A stretch of 9,958 nucleotides of DNA from Bacteroidales bacterium. Lineage in GTDB: Bacteria; Bacteroidota; Bacteroidia; Bacteroidales; Dysgonomonadaceae. This document shows positions 1-5,924 of this stretch, in pieces. The DNA lies in the NCBI GenBank assembly GCA_012518155.1, contig JAAYTC010000260.1, positions 1-9,958 on the forward strand, written 5' to 3'. The notes below the pieces were generated by a model. That model did no database searches. It was given only the letters and a program-made list of their open reading frames with translations, and was not told the DNA's origin. The first letter of the stretch is position 1. Each line of letters starts with the position of its first letter. Made by a program: the position numbers and the translations under genes.

Positions 1-274
1 CTGAATTCCGGAAAACAGGCATAACGAATTCATACAATAATTTTTCAGGTGATTTTGGTCACTCGTAATTACACGCACCTCTAAGAACGGACGAATTTAA
101 GATGATTTTACGAATTAACCAAACTGGTTTGGCCACAATTCTATGAAAATGAAGCTGCAAGCGGTTGTGTGTCGCAAATATTAACTAAGATTAACGGTTT
201 CCTGGTGTGATATACAGCTATGGATAGGGCGTGGGTCGCCAATGCAGGATACGTCTGGGAAAAGTTCAAGTAAA
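1..274. other. Left-edge stretch with no confident gene
   Basis: I find no convincing gene here. The plus strand is open from the window edge to a TAA at 66-68, which could be the last 21 codons of a gene entering from the left. The minus strand is open from an ATG at 33-31 out of the window, which could be the start of a divergent gene. Neither has recognisable sequence. Two short plus-strand ORFs, at 143-184 and 220-273, are too small to support. The stretch contains a 6-2-6 dyad at 119-132 and three copies of ACGAATT (24-30, 91-97, 110-116), all compatible with an AT-rich intergenic region. Confidence 0.5.
119..132. repeat. Dyad CCAAAC-TG-GTTTGG
   Basis: This is a perfect 6-bp inverted repeat with a 2-bp centre. 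The centre is too short for a stable RNA hairpin, so if functional it would more likely be a protein-binding dyad on DNA. It lies about 145 bp upstream of the lipoprotein promoter. It may be chance in AT-rich sequence. Confidence 0.3.
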
Positions 275-279
275 CTTGA
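266..279. promoter_or_regulatory. Operator-like dyad TCAAGT-AA-ACTTGA over the -33 box
   Basis: This is a perfect 6-2-6 inverted repeat whose right arm covers the TTG (276-278) of the -33 element of the lipoprotein promoter. A repressor bound here would occlude the sigma factor. The placement is visible in the sequence; the regulatory role is inference. GACTATT also occurs twice just downstream (278-284 and 288-294). Confidence 0.35.
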
Positions 280-307
280 CTATTCTCGACTATTTTATCT
301 AAGTTTG
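275..307 (+). promoter_or_regulatory. Bacteroidota-type promoter of the lipoprotein gene
   Basis: CTTG at 275-278 serves as the -33 element. A 21-bp spacer separates it from TAAGTTTG at 300-307, an exact match to the TAnnTTTG -7 box. Transcription would start near 312-314, giving a leader of only about 15 nt before the ATG at 328. The A-rich leader without a Shine-Dalgarno is normal for this phylum. Confidence 0.7.
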
Positions 308-327
308 CAAAAAAATAAAACAATCGT

Positions 328-1488
328 ATGAATCGGAGGCTAAAACGTGTTTTATCGGTATTGCTACTGGGGGTGATGCTTTGGTCGTGTAAGCAAGGAG
401 ATGTATTTAAAGTGGAGGGCACTATTGATGGAGCCGAGGGAGATACCCTTTTCCTAGAGCACAGGGGACTGGCCGGTATCGTTGCCTTGGATTCCGTGGT
501 GTTAAAGGGGGATGGGAGTTTTTCACTCAAGCAGCCTGCACCCGTCAATCCCGAGTTTTACCAACTGAGGATCGGGAATCAGGTAGCAGCATTCGCGGTG
601 GATTCCGCCGAGACCCTGCGCGTGAGTGCTGAAGCAGCCAACCTGTATCACACGTTCGCGGTGAAAGATTCTCCTTCAAACGATCGCGTGAGGCAGGTTG
701 ACTCCTTTACCTTGAAAGCGGCAAGCGCGATCGACGACTTGGAGAAGCGACACGATGCAAAGGCGATCGACGATATGGCTTTCTTGGAAGAGCTGGATAG
801 TTTACTCTCCAATTATAAGGAACAGGCGTCACGGGTGATTTTAGGCAATCCTGCCGGCGCGGCTGCTTATTACGCGGTTTTTCAAAAACTGAACGATTAC
901 CTGATTTTTGACCCTTATAGTAAACAGGATTATGCCATGTTTGGGGCAGTGGCTACTTCTTGGAGCCGGTATTATCCCGACACGGAGCGGACTAAACATT
1001 TGTATGATTTCACGATGAACGCGCTTCGAACACGCCGGCAACAGGAGCAGCAGGCGTCGCTGTTGGAAAATATCCCGATTGAAGAGGGCACGGGCTTGCC
1101 GGATATCGTGCTCAGAGACGTGAGCGGTAACCGGGTAGCACTCTCATCCTTAAAAGGGAAAGTGGTGTTGCTGGATTTTGTTGTGTACAACGCCGATTTC
1201 TCGCCCGCCCATAACATCCGTTTGAATGAGCTTTATTCTCGGTACCGGAACAGAGGCCTGGAAATTTACCAGATATCGCTCGATTCCGACGAGCATTTTT
1301 GGAAAACCTCGGCTTCTAACTTGCCTTGGATCACCGTGAGAGATCCGCAGTCGGTGAACTCGGCACTGCTTGCAACCTATAACGTTCGGCAAATTCCAAC
1401 CGCTTTTTTTATCGATGGGGAAGGTGATATCGTTGCTCGGGTGGAAGATTACCAGCAGCTGGCTTCTGAAATTGAGAAAGTGCTGTAA
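328..1488 (+). CDS. DUF4369-type lipoprotein with a redox-dead TlpA/thioredoxin-like domain
   Basis: This is a predicted outer- or inner-membrane lipoprotein of 386 residues. A basic start and a hydrophobic core (residues 8-18) lead into a lipobox, Leu-Trp-Ser-Cys (18-21). Residues 27-105 are beta-rich and resemble the N-terminal domain of DUF4369 proteins. Residues 110-250 are mostly helical. Residues 255-386 follow the TlpA/AhpC-type thioredoxin fold: the GLPDI opening at 256-260, LKGKVVLLDF at 275-284, and a cis-Pro at 357 in RQIPTAFF. Where the family has WCxxC, this protein has Asn288-Ala-Asp-Phe-Ser292. Cys21 is the only cysteine in the whole protein, so it cannot act as a thiol-disulfide reductase. 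It may be a scaffold or ligand-binding relative, but its function is unknown. It has its own promoter at 275-307. The ATG at 328 is chosen because it gives the signal peptide directly. Confidence 0.85.
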   Translation: MNRRLKRVLSVLLLGVMLWSCKQGDVFKVEGTIDGAEGDTLFLEHRGLAGIVALDSVVLKGDGSFSLKQPAPVNPEFYQLRIGNQVAAFAVDSAETLRVSAEAANLYHTFAVKDSPSNDRVRQVDSFTLKAASAIDDLEKRHDAKAIDDMAFLEELDSLLSNYKEQASRVILGNPAGAAAYYAVFQKLNDYLIFDPYSKQDYAMFGAVATSWSRYYPDTERTKHLYDFTMNALRTRRQQEQQASLLENIPIEEGTGLPDIVLRDVSGNRVALSSLKGKVVLLDFVVYNADFSPAHNIRLNELYSRYRNRGLEIYQISLDSDEHFWKTSASNLPWITVRDPQSVNSALLATYNVRQIPTAFFIDGEGDIVARVEDYQQLASEIEKVL

Positions 1489-1505
1489 AATATCTGAAAA
1501 ATAAT

Positions 1506-1536
1506 TTTGTGCTTTTGGAATAAAGTTTTATCTTTG
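1506..1536 (+). promoter_or_regulatory. Consensus Bacteroidota promoter for greA
   Basis: TTTG at 1506-1509, a 19-bp spacer and TATCTTTG at 1529-1536 match TTTG-N19-21-TAnnTTTG at every fixed position. Transcription would begin near 1541-1543, leaving a leader of roughly 235 nt before the greA ATG. This is the best promoter match in the window. Confidence 0.8.
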
Positions 1537-1551
1537 TGGTAAGTACATCAT

Positions 1552-1568
1552 GGAACGAAGTGAGTTCC
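1552..1568 (+). promoter_or_regulatory. Small hairpin competing with the greA leader terminator
   Basis: GGAAC (1552-1556) pairs with GTTCC (1564-1568) across a 7-nt loop. The right arm is also part of the 5' arm of the terminator-like hairpin at 1562-1594, so the two structures exclude each other. It could act as an antiterminator if stabilised, since alone it is weaker than the 12-bp hairpin. The pairing is visible; the role is inferred. Confidence 0.4.
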
Positions 1569-1599
1569 GGCCTCTCGAATCAGGGTCGGAATTCTTTTT
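1562..1599 (+). terminator. Terminator-like hairpin inside the greA leader
   Basis: Bases 1562-1573 pair with 1583-1594 over 12 positions, including three G-U pairs, around a 9-nt loop, followed by TTTTT at 1595-1599. It lies downstream of the consensus greA promoter, so transcripts from that promoter must pass it. A stopped RNA would be about 58 nt long. It would also terminate read-through from the lipoprotein gene, which ends at 1488. Attenuation is therefore one reading, and a simple upstream-gene terminator placed after an overlapping promoter is the other. Confidence 0.6.
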
Positions 1600-1640
1600 C
1601 TATACGTGGACTATAACTATTAATCGTTTATTTCTTAACA

Positions 1641-1669
1641 CCGGTTCGAAGGACACTCTTTCGAAACGG
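1641..1669 (+). promoter_or_regulatory. Strong mid-leader hairpin upstream of greA
   Basis: Arms 1641-1652 and 1658-1669 pair over 12 positions with one G-A mismatch (1644/1666) and one G-U pair, around a 5-nt loop. No T-run follows, so it is not an intrinsic terminator. It may stabilise the 5' end of the greA mRNA or form part of a structured leader. I do not recognise it as a known riboswitch. Confidence 0.45.
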
Positions 1670-1693
1670 AATATACAAAACAAGAAGATACGC

Positions 1694-1714
1694 GCGTGTA
1701 AAACATTTACGCGT
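1694..1714 (+). promoter_or_regulatory. Third leader hairpin upstream of greA
   Basis: Bases 1694-1702 pair with 1706-1714 over nine contiguous positions, with two G-U pairs and an ACA loop. An alternative pairing is TACGCG (1689-1694) with CGCGTA (1710-1715). It lies about 60 nt before the greA start codon. No function is assignable from sequence. Confidence 0.4.
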
Positions 1715-1776
1715 AGAAGATAAATTGACGAGGAGGAAGAATCTAATTTTAATGAACCAAAACAAAAAGAGAGAAT

Positions 1777-2247
1777 ATGGCTGTAACCTATATGACCGAA
1801 GAGGGCCTTCGGAAATTAAATGAAGAATTGATCGAATTGGAGTCTGTACAGCGGCCCGAGATTTCACGACAGATAGCCGAAGCGAGAGATAAGGGAGATT
1901 TATCGGAAAATGCAGAGTATGATGCTGCCAAAGAAGCGCAAGGCTTGCTGGAGGCTAAAATTTCTCAGCTGAAAGGATTGATCGCCACGGCAAGGTTAAT
2001 CGACGAGAGCTCGATTGGTACCGACGAGGTGCAGATCATGAACAAGGTCACCATTAAAAACGTGAAAACGAATAAAGTGATGACCTACATGCTCGTGTCG
2101 GAAAGTGAGGCCGACCTAAAGAGTGGGAAAATCGCGATTAATACACCCATAGCGCAAGGGCTAATGGGGAAGAAAGTAGGAGATGTGGCCGAAATTAAAG
2201 TGCCCTCCGGCATGTTGACACTGGAGGTTGTTGATATCTCTGTTTGA
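1777..2247 (+). CDS. greA: Transcription elongation factor GreA
   Basis: GreA enters the secondary channel of RNA polymerase and stimulates transcript cleavage, rescuing backtracked complexes. The 156-residue product matches the usual length of about 158. Residues 1-76 form the N-terminal coiled-coil hairpin. The tip carries DLSENAEY (41-48), with the acidic residues Asp41 and Glu44 exactly where the E. coli protein has the Mg2+-coordinating pair. Residues about 82-156 are the FKBP-like C-terminal domain that docks on the polymerase, including the conserved NTPIAQGLMGKKVGD stretch. The ATG at 1777 follows an A-rich leader and gives the standard N-terminus. A structured leader of about 235 nt precedes it, which suggests post-initiation control. 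The HIT gene follows after 82 bp, probably in the same transcript. Confidence 0.97.
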   Translation: MAVTYMTEEGLRKLNEELIELESVQRPEISRQIAEARDKGDLSENAEYDAAKEAQGLLEAKISQLKGLIATARLIDESSIGTDEVQIMNKVTIKNVKTNKVMTYMLVSESEADLKSGKIAINTPIAQGLMGKKVGDVAEIKVPSGMLTLEVVDISV

Positions 2248-2329
2248 CTCGGGAGAATTACTCGATCGGGACAAACAGGAGGCTCCTTGAACCAGGTGAT
2301 GATTCAACAAAATTTTAAAAACTACAATT

Positions 2330-2725
2330 ATGGGAACGATATTTAGCAAAATTATAGCCGGAGAAATTCCTTCACATAAGGTGGCGGAAGATGATCACTT
2401 CTACGCTTTTCTAGACATACGCCCAATGGTAAAAGGGCATACGCTCGTCGTCCCCAAAAAGGAGGTGGATTACCTGTTCGACCTGGAGGACAACCTGCTT
2501 GCATCCATGACTCTCTTTACAAAAAAAGTGGCCGCTGCGATTAAAAAATCCATTCCCTGTAAACGGGTAGGGGTACTCGTTATGGGGATGGAGGTACCTC
2601 ACGCGCATATCCACCTGATACCTATACAAGATGAACGCGATATGAATCTCTCCAACCCAAAGTTAGAGCTCTCCGAGGAAGAGTTCAAAGAAATAGCGAA
2701 GCACATTCGATCGTCATTCGTTTGA
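2330..2725 (+). CDS. HIT-family nucleotide hydrolase (HINT-like)
   Basis: This is a histidine-triad protein of 131 residues, the usual size for HINT-type purine nucleoside phosphoramidases. The signature H91-A-H93-I-H95-LIP is intact, and by family convention the middle histidine is the nucleophile that forms the nucleotidyl intermediate. An upstream GHTLVVPKK segment (36-44) supplies the other conserved strand. The N-terminus, GTIFSKIIAGEIP, follows the HIT pattern but has Ser in place of the zinc-ligand cysteine found in some members. It lies 82 bp after greA with no convincing promoter or terminator between, so it probably reads from the greA transcript. The exact substrate cannot be told from sequence. 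The protein should be cytoplasmic, as there is no signal peptide. Confidence 0.92.
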   Translation: MGTIFSKIIAGEIPSHKVAEDDHFYAFLDIRPMVKGHTLVVPKKEVDYLFDLEDNLLASMTLFTKKVAAAIKKSIPCKRVGVLVMGMEVPHAHIHLIPIQDERDMNLSNPKLELSEEEFKEIAKHIRSSFV

Positions 2726-2782
2726 TTGATCGTTCTAGAAACTACTCTTGACACATATTGGTACTTAAATCTCCCGCGAAAC

Positions 2783-2797
2783 TGGCATACTATTTGC
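2783..2797 (+). promoter_or_regulatory. Sigma-54-type -24/-12 element upstream of htpG
   Basis: TGGCA at 2783-2787, six bases, then TTGC at 2794-2797 match the core of the RpoN consensus TGGCACG-N4-TTGC. The GG (2784-2785) and GC (2796-2797) dinucleotides have the required 10-bp separation. A start would fall near 2808-2810, giving an htpG leader of about 48 nt. An 8-bp palindrome, TTCTAGAA (2733-2740), lies upstream where activator sites may occur. The G at 2798 and TA at 2788-2789 deviate from the full consensus. Confidence 0.4.
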
Positions 2798-2822
2798 GGA
2801 ATGAAGTGTAGAGCTGACATAG

Positions 2823-2830
2823 TACTTTTG
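2823..2830 (+). promoter_or_regulatory. Candidate housekeeping -7 box of htpG
   Basis: TACTTTTG fits TAnnTTTG exactly and sits 26 bp before the htpG ATG. The expected -33 TTTG is absent at 19-21 bp; the nearest TTTG (2793-2796) is 26 bp away and overlaps the sigma-54-like element. It may be an alternative or weak start point for htpG. Confidence 0.45.
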
Positions 2831-2856
2831 TCTATTAAACTTTACATGCAATACAT

Positions 2857-4752
2857 ATGATACAAAAAGGACATATTGGGGTTACTACGGATAATATTTT
2901 CCCCATTATCAAGAAATTTCTTTACAGTGATCACGAAATTTTCTTACGTGAGATTGTCTCGAACGCGGTGGATGCCACGCAAAAAATGAAAACGCTCGCG
3001 GACGTGGGCGACTTTAAAGGTGACTTGGGTGACCTCTCCGTACGCGTCGCGATCGACAAGGAGAAGAAAACTTTAACCATTTCCGATCGCGGTATCGGAA
3101 TGAGTGCCGAAGAGGTGGATAAATACATCAACCAGATCGCGCTCTCCTCGGCGAACGACTTCCTGGATAAATATAAAGACAGCGCCAATGCCATAATCGG
3201 GCATTTCGGGTTGGGGTTCTACTCTTCATTCATGGTGTCGAAAAGAGTAGAGATTGTCACTAAATCGCATCGGGAAGGTGACGATGCCGTTAAATGGTCG
3301 TGCGACGGTTCACCGGAGTTTACCATGGAACGCGTCGAGAAAGCCGATCGTGGCACCGATATCATACTTTATATCGACGAAGAGTTCGAACAGTACCTGG
3401 AGGAGCATACGATAGAATCGCTGCTCAAAAAATATTGTAAGTTCTTGCCTGTTCCCATCGTATTTGGTAAGAAAAAAGAGTGGAAAGAGGGCAAAGAGGT
3501 GGCTACCGACGACGATAACGTGATCAACCACACGGAGCCATTGTGGCGCAAGCAACCCGCGGGGCTTAAAGAGGAGGATTACCTCGAGTTCTACCGGGAC
3601 CTGTATCCCCTATCAATGACGGAGGAACCACTTTTCTGGATTCACTTGAACGTGGATTATCCTTTCCACTTGACCGGTATCCTCTACTTTCCGAAGATAA
3701 AGAGTAACCTCGATCTTCAACGTAATAAAATTCAGCTCTATAGCAACCAAGTGTTCGTGACCGACTCGGTGGAGGGGATCGTGCCGGAGTTCCTTACCTT
3801 GTTACACGGGGTAATCGATTCGCCGGATATCCCGCTCAACGTTTCTCGCTCCTACTTGCAGAGTGATAATAACGTGAAAAAAATATCGAACCATATCACC
3901 AAGAAGGTCGCGGATAAGCTGGAGGAGTTATTCAAAAACGACCGTGCCCGGTACGAAGAGAAATGGGAAAGTTTAAGCCTTTTCGTGATATATGGTATGC
4001 TGAGCGAAGAGAGGTTTAGTGACCGGGGCCTCAAATTTTCACTGCTGACAAATATAGAGGGTAAACAGTTCACGCTCGACGAGTACAAAACGTTGGTGGA
4101 AGGTAGCCAAAAGAATAAAGAGAAAGAGATAATTTACCTTTATGCCGACGATAAAGAAAAGCAGTACGTTGCTATTGAAGCGGCAAAAGAGAAGGGGTAC
4201 GATGTGCTGTTGATGGACGGGCAACTGGATGTACACTGGATGGGGCTACTGGAGCAAAAACTGGAGACGACCCGCTTTGTACGTGTCGACAGCGATACGA
4301 TAGAGCATATCATTGAAAAGGAAGATGCCGCTACTGTAGCGTTGACAGATAAACAGAAGGAAGCACTGACCGAGGCGGTGAAAGCCTTACTTCCCACGAT
4401 TGAAAAGACGGAATTCAGCGTCGATTTCAAGGCACTGGGAGAAGGAGGAAGGCCGTTGCAAGTTACGCAAAACGAATTTTCACGCCGAATGAAGGAGATG
4501 GCCGCTATGCAACAGCAGATGGCTTTTTACGGAGAGATGCCCGACACGTACCAATTGGTAGTGAACGTGAACGATCCTCGGATGAAAGTGTTGATCGAGG
4601 AGAGCGAGAAACAGGAAAAAGAGACGCTCGTTGAACAGGTGAAAAATAATCAACAACTCAAACAGATAGTTGACCTGGCACTGCTATCTAACGGGATGCT
4701 GAAAGGGGAAGCACTCAGTAATTTCGTGAAAAGAGGCTTCGAAATGATTTAA
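2857..4752 (+). CDS. htpG: Molecular chaperone HtpG (bacterial Hsp90)
   Basis: This is an ATP-dependent cytoplasmic dimeric chaperone of 631 residues. The GHKL ATPase domain occupies about residues 1-220. FLREIVSNAVDA (29-40) carries the catalytic Glu32 and Mg-binding Asn36. DRGIGM (77-82) is the nucleotide-binding motif, and GHFGLGFYSSF (115-125) is the lid-side glycine motif. The middle domain runs to about residue 500 and has the ATP-contacting Arg331 in LNVSRSYLQ. The C-terminal dimerisation domain ends in an LLSNGMLKGEALSNFVKR segment, without the eukaryotic MEEVD tail. From memory, several Bacteroides and Porphyromonas HtpG proteins are about 680 residues long because of a charged insertion in the C-terminal domain, and this one lacks it. 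coaA follows after 19 bp. Upstream control may involve the elements at 2783-2797 and 2823-2830. Confidence 0.97.
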   Translation: MIQKGHIGVTTDNIFPIIKKFLYSDHEIFLREIVSNAVDATQKMKTLADVGDFKGDLGDLSVRVAIDKEKKTLTISDRGIGMSAEEVDKYINQIALSSANDFLDKYKDSANAIIGHFGLGFYSSFMVSKRVEIVTKSHREGDDAVKWSCDGSPEFTMERVEKADRGTDIILYIDEEFEQYLEEHTIESLLKKYCKFLPVPIVFGKKKEWKEGKEVATDDDNVINHTEPLWRKQPAGLKEEDYLEFYRDLYPLSMTEEPLFWIHLNVDYPFHLTGILYFPKIKSNLDLQRNKIQLYSNQVFVTDSVEGIVPEFLTLLHGVIDSPDIPLNVSRSYLQSDNNVKKISNHITKKVADKLEELFKNDRARYEEKWESLSLFVIYGMLSEERFSDRGLKFSLLTNIEGKQFTLDEYKTLVEGSQKNKEKEIIYLYADDKEKQYVAIEAAKEKGYDVLLMDGQLDVHWMGLLEQKLETTRFVRVDSDTIEHIIEKEDAATVALTDKQKEALTEAVKALLPTIEKTEFSVDFKALGEGGRPLQVTQNEFSRRMKEMAAMQQQMAFYGEMPDTYQLVVNVNDPRMKVLIEESEKQEKETLVEQVKNNQQLKQIVDLALLSNGMLKGEALSNFVKRGFEMI

Positions 4753-4771
4753 TTGCAATAGTACCGGCAAG

Positions 4772-5722
4772 ATGAATAAGGCCTACGACGTTACCTACTC
4801 TCCTTTTCGCGCGTTCACGCGCGAGGAGTGGCGGCTGCTGGAAGAGCATCCGATGTTCCCGATTACCGGGATCGACCTGACTGAATTGCAGGCACTCAAC
4901 GAACCACTCACCACGGAAGAGGTGGAAGACATCTATATTCCGATGGTGCGGTTGTTGCAGATTCATCTAACACACTACCGGAACTTGCATGTTGAGCGGG
5001 ATCAGTTTTTTAAAAATGCCAGCAAGCCGGTTCCCTATATCATTGGCGTGGCGGGAAGCGTGGCTGCCGGGAAAAGTACCACGGCACGGGTACTGCAAAA
5101 GCTTTTATCGATGACCCCGGGGCAACCCCGGGTGGAGTTGATTACCACCGATGGTTTTCTCTACCCGAACGAAGTGTTGGAGCAGAAGGGGATCTTGAAC
5201 AAAAAGGGGTTCCCGGAGAGCTACGATGCCAAGCGGTTGCTCTCGTTCTTGGCCGGCGTGAAATCGGGAAAAGATAAACTAGAGGCTCCCGTCTACTCGC
5301 ATTTGTATTACGATGTGATACCGGATGAAATTCAGGTGATAGATCGCCCCGACATATTGATCGTGGAGGGGATTAATGTTCTGCAGGTCACCTTGAGCAA
5401 AAAGGCGCGCCGCAGGGTGTTTGTATCTGATTTTTTCGATTTTTCGATCTACGTGGATGCCAGTGAGAAAAATCTCAGGGAGTGGTACCTGGATCGATTC
5501 AAAAAGCTGCAAAAAACAGCTTTTCAAGATCCACTCTCTTACTTCCATCAATATGCTTCCTATTCCGAAAAGGAGTTAATGGCATTTGGTAATGAAGTAT
5601 GGGATGAGATCAACTTGCCTAACTTGATTCAAAACATTCTCCCTACACGGTTCCGAGCGGATTTGATCTTGGAAAAGGGGAAGTGTCATTTTGTCAGGGG
5701 AGTTCGGATACGGAAAATATAA
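4772..5722 (+). CDS. coaA: Type I pantothenate kinase CoaA
   Basis: CoaA phosphorylates pantothenate with ATP, the first committed step of coenzyme A synthesis, in the cytoplasm. The 316-residue length equals that of the E. coli enzyme. The P-loop GVAGSVAAGKST spans 92-103 (Lys101). TTDGF places the catalytic Asp at 127. His177 lies in PVYSHLYYD, Arg106 matches the CoA/ATP-contact residue, and REWYLDRF (236-243) and EINLPNLIQNILPTR (279-293) supply the pantothenate-binding Tyr/Arg/Asn equivalents. With Arg106 and His177 present, feedback inhibition by CoA is expected as in the family. The gene begins 19 bp after htpG, so the two are almost certainly co-transcribed. Many Bacteroidota rely on the unrelated type III enzyme CoaX, so a type I enzyme here is somewhat notable. 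Confidence 0.95.
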   Translation: MNKAYDVTYSPFRAFTREEWRLLEEHPMFPITGIDLTELQALNEPLTTEEVEDIYIPMVRLLQIHLTHYRNLHVERDQFFKNASKPVPYIIGVAGSVAAGKSTTARVLQKLLSMTPGQPRVELITTDGFLYPNEVLEQKGILNKKGFPESYDAKRLLSFLAGVKSGKDKLEAPVYSHLYYDVIPDEIQVIDRPDILIVEGINVLQVTLSKKARRRVFVSDFFDFSIYVDASEKNLREWYLDRFKKLQKTAFQDPLSYFHQYASYSEKELMAFGNEVWDEINLPNLIQNILPTRFRADLILEKGKCHFVRGVRIRKI

Positions 5723-5776
5723 ATATAATTTATCCGCTATCAATTTCGAAAAGTTGCTTGATCTTTAATATTAAGA

Positions 5777-5813
5777 TGTTGTAAATGAGCGTGTAACAAC
5801 AGGTCGGTTTTTT
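5777..5813 (+). terminator. Weak terminator candidate after coaA
   Basis: TGTTGT (5777-5782) pairs with ACAACA (5796-5801) around a 13-nt loop, and a run of six T follows at 5808-5813. The T-run starts six bases after the stem and the stem is AU-rich, so this is a marginal intrinsic terminator. It lies about 55 bp past the coaA stop and before the sigma-factor promoter. Confidence 0.3.
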
Positions 5814-5873
5814 ATTAACACTAATTAATCGTTTTTACGTGGAAATAGCTCATTTCTTTCAAATATATCTCTA

Positions 5874-5881
5874 TATATTTG
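5874..5881 (+). promoter_or_regulatory. -7 box of the ECF sigma-factor gene
   Basis: TATATTTG is an exact TAnnTTTG match 43 bp before the ATG at 5925. The -33 region has only T-rich sequence (TTT at 5853-5855), not TTTG, so the promoter is probably weak or helped by another factor. The expected start is near 5887. Confidence 0.5.
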
Positions 5882-5924
5882 CAATGCAACAAACGTATTT
5901 AACACTACACTAAAGTCATCGCTT

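Noticed and set aside
24..116. Three copies of ACGAATT as a possible iteron or operator array
   Set aside because: The spacing is irregular (67 and 19 bp), the copies are only 7 bp, and the surroundings are AT-rich, so chance explains it adequately.
220..273. Short plus-strand ORF of 17 codons before the lipoprotein promoter
   Set aside because: It is too short to judge, has no recognisable start signal, and the frame is closed at 208-210 immediately upstream.
141..548. Minus-strand open frame of 135 codons overlapping the lipoprotein start
   Set aside because: It covers the lipoprotein promoter and signal peptide on the other strand, and its composition is Ser/Thr/Pro-rich without recognisable motifs, as expected for a shadow frame.
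2748..2753. TTGACA hexamer upstream of htpG as an E. coli-style -35 box
   Set aside because: No TATAAT-like hexamer sits 16-18 bp downstream, and Bacteroidota housekeeping promoters do not use this consensus.
5761..5777. ATCTT/AAGAT hairpin after coaA as a terminator
   Set aside because: It has only five AU-rich pairs and no following T-run. The nearby structure at 5777-5813 is the better, though still weak, candidate.
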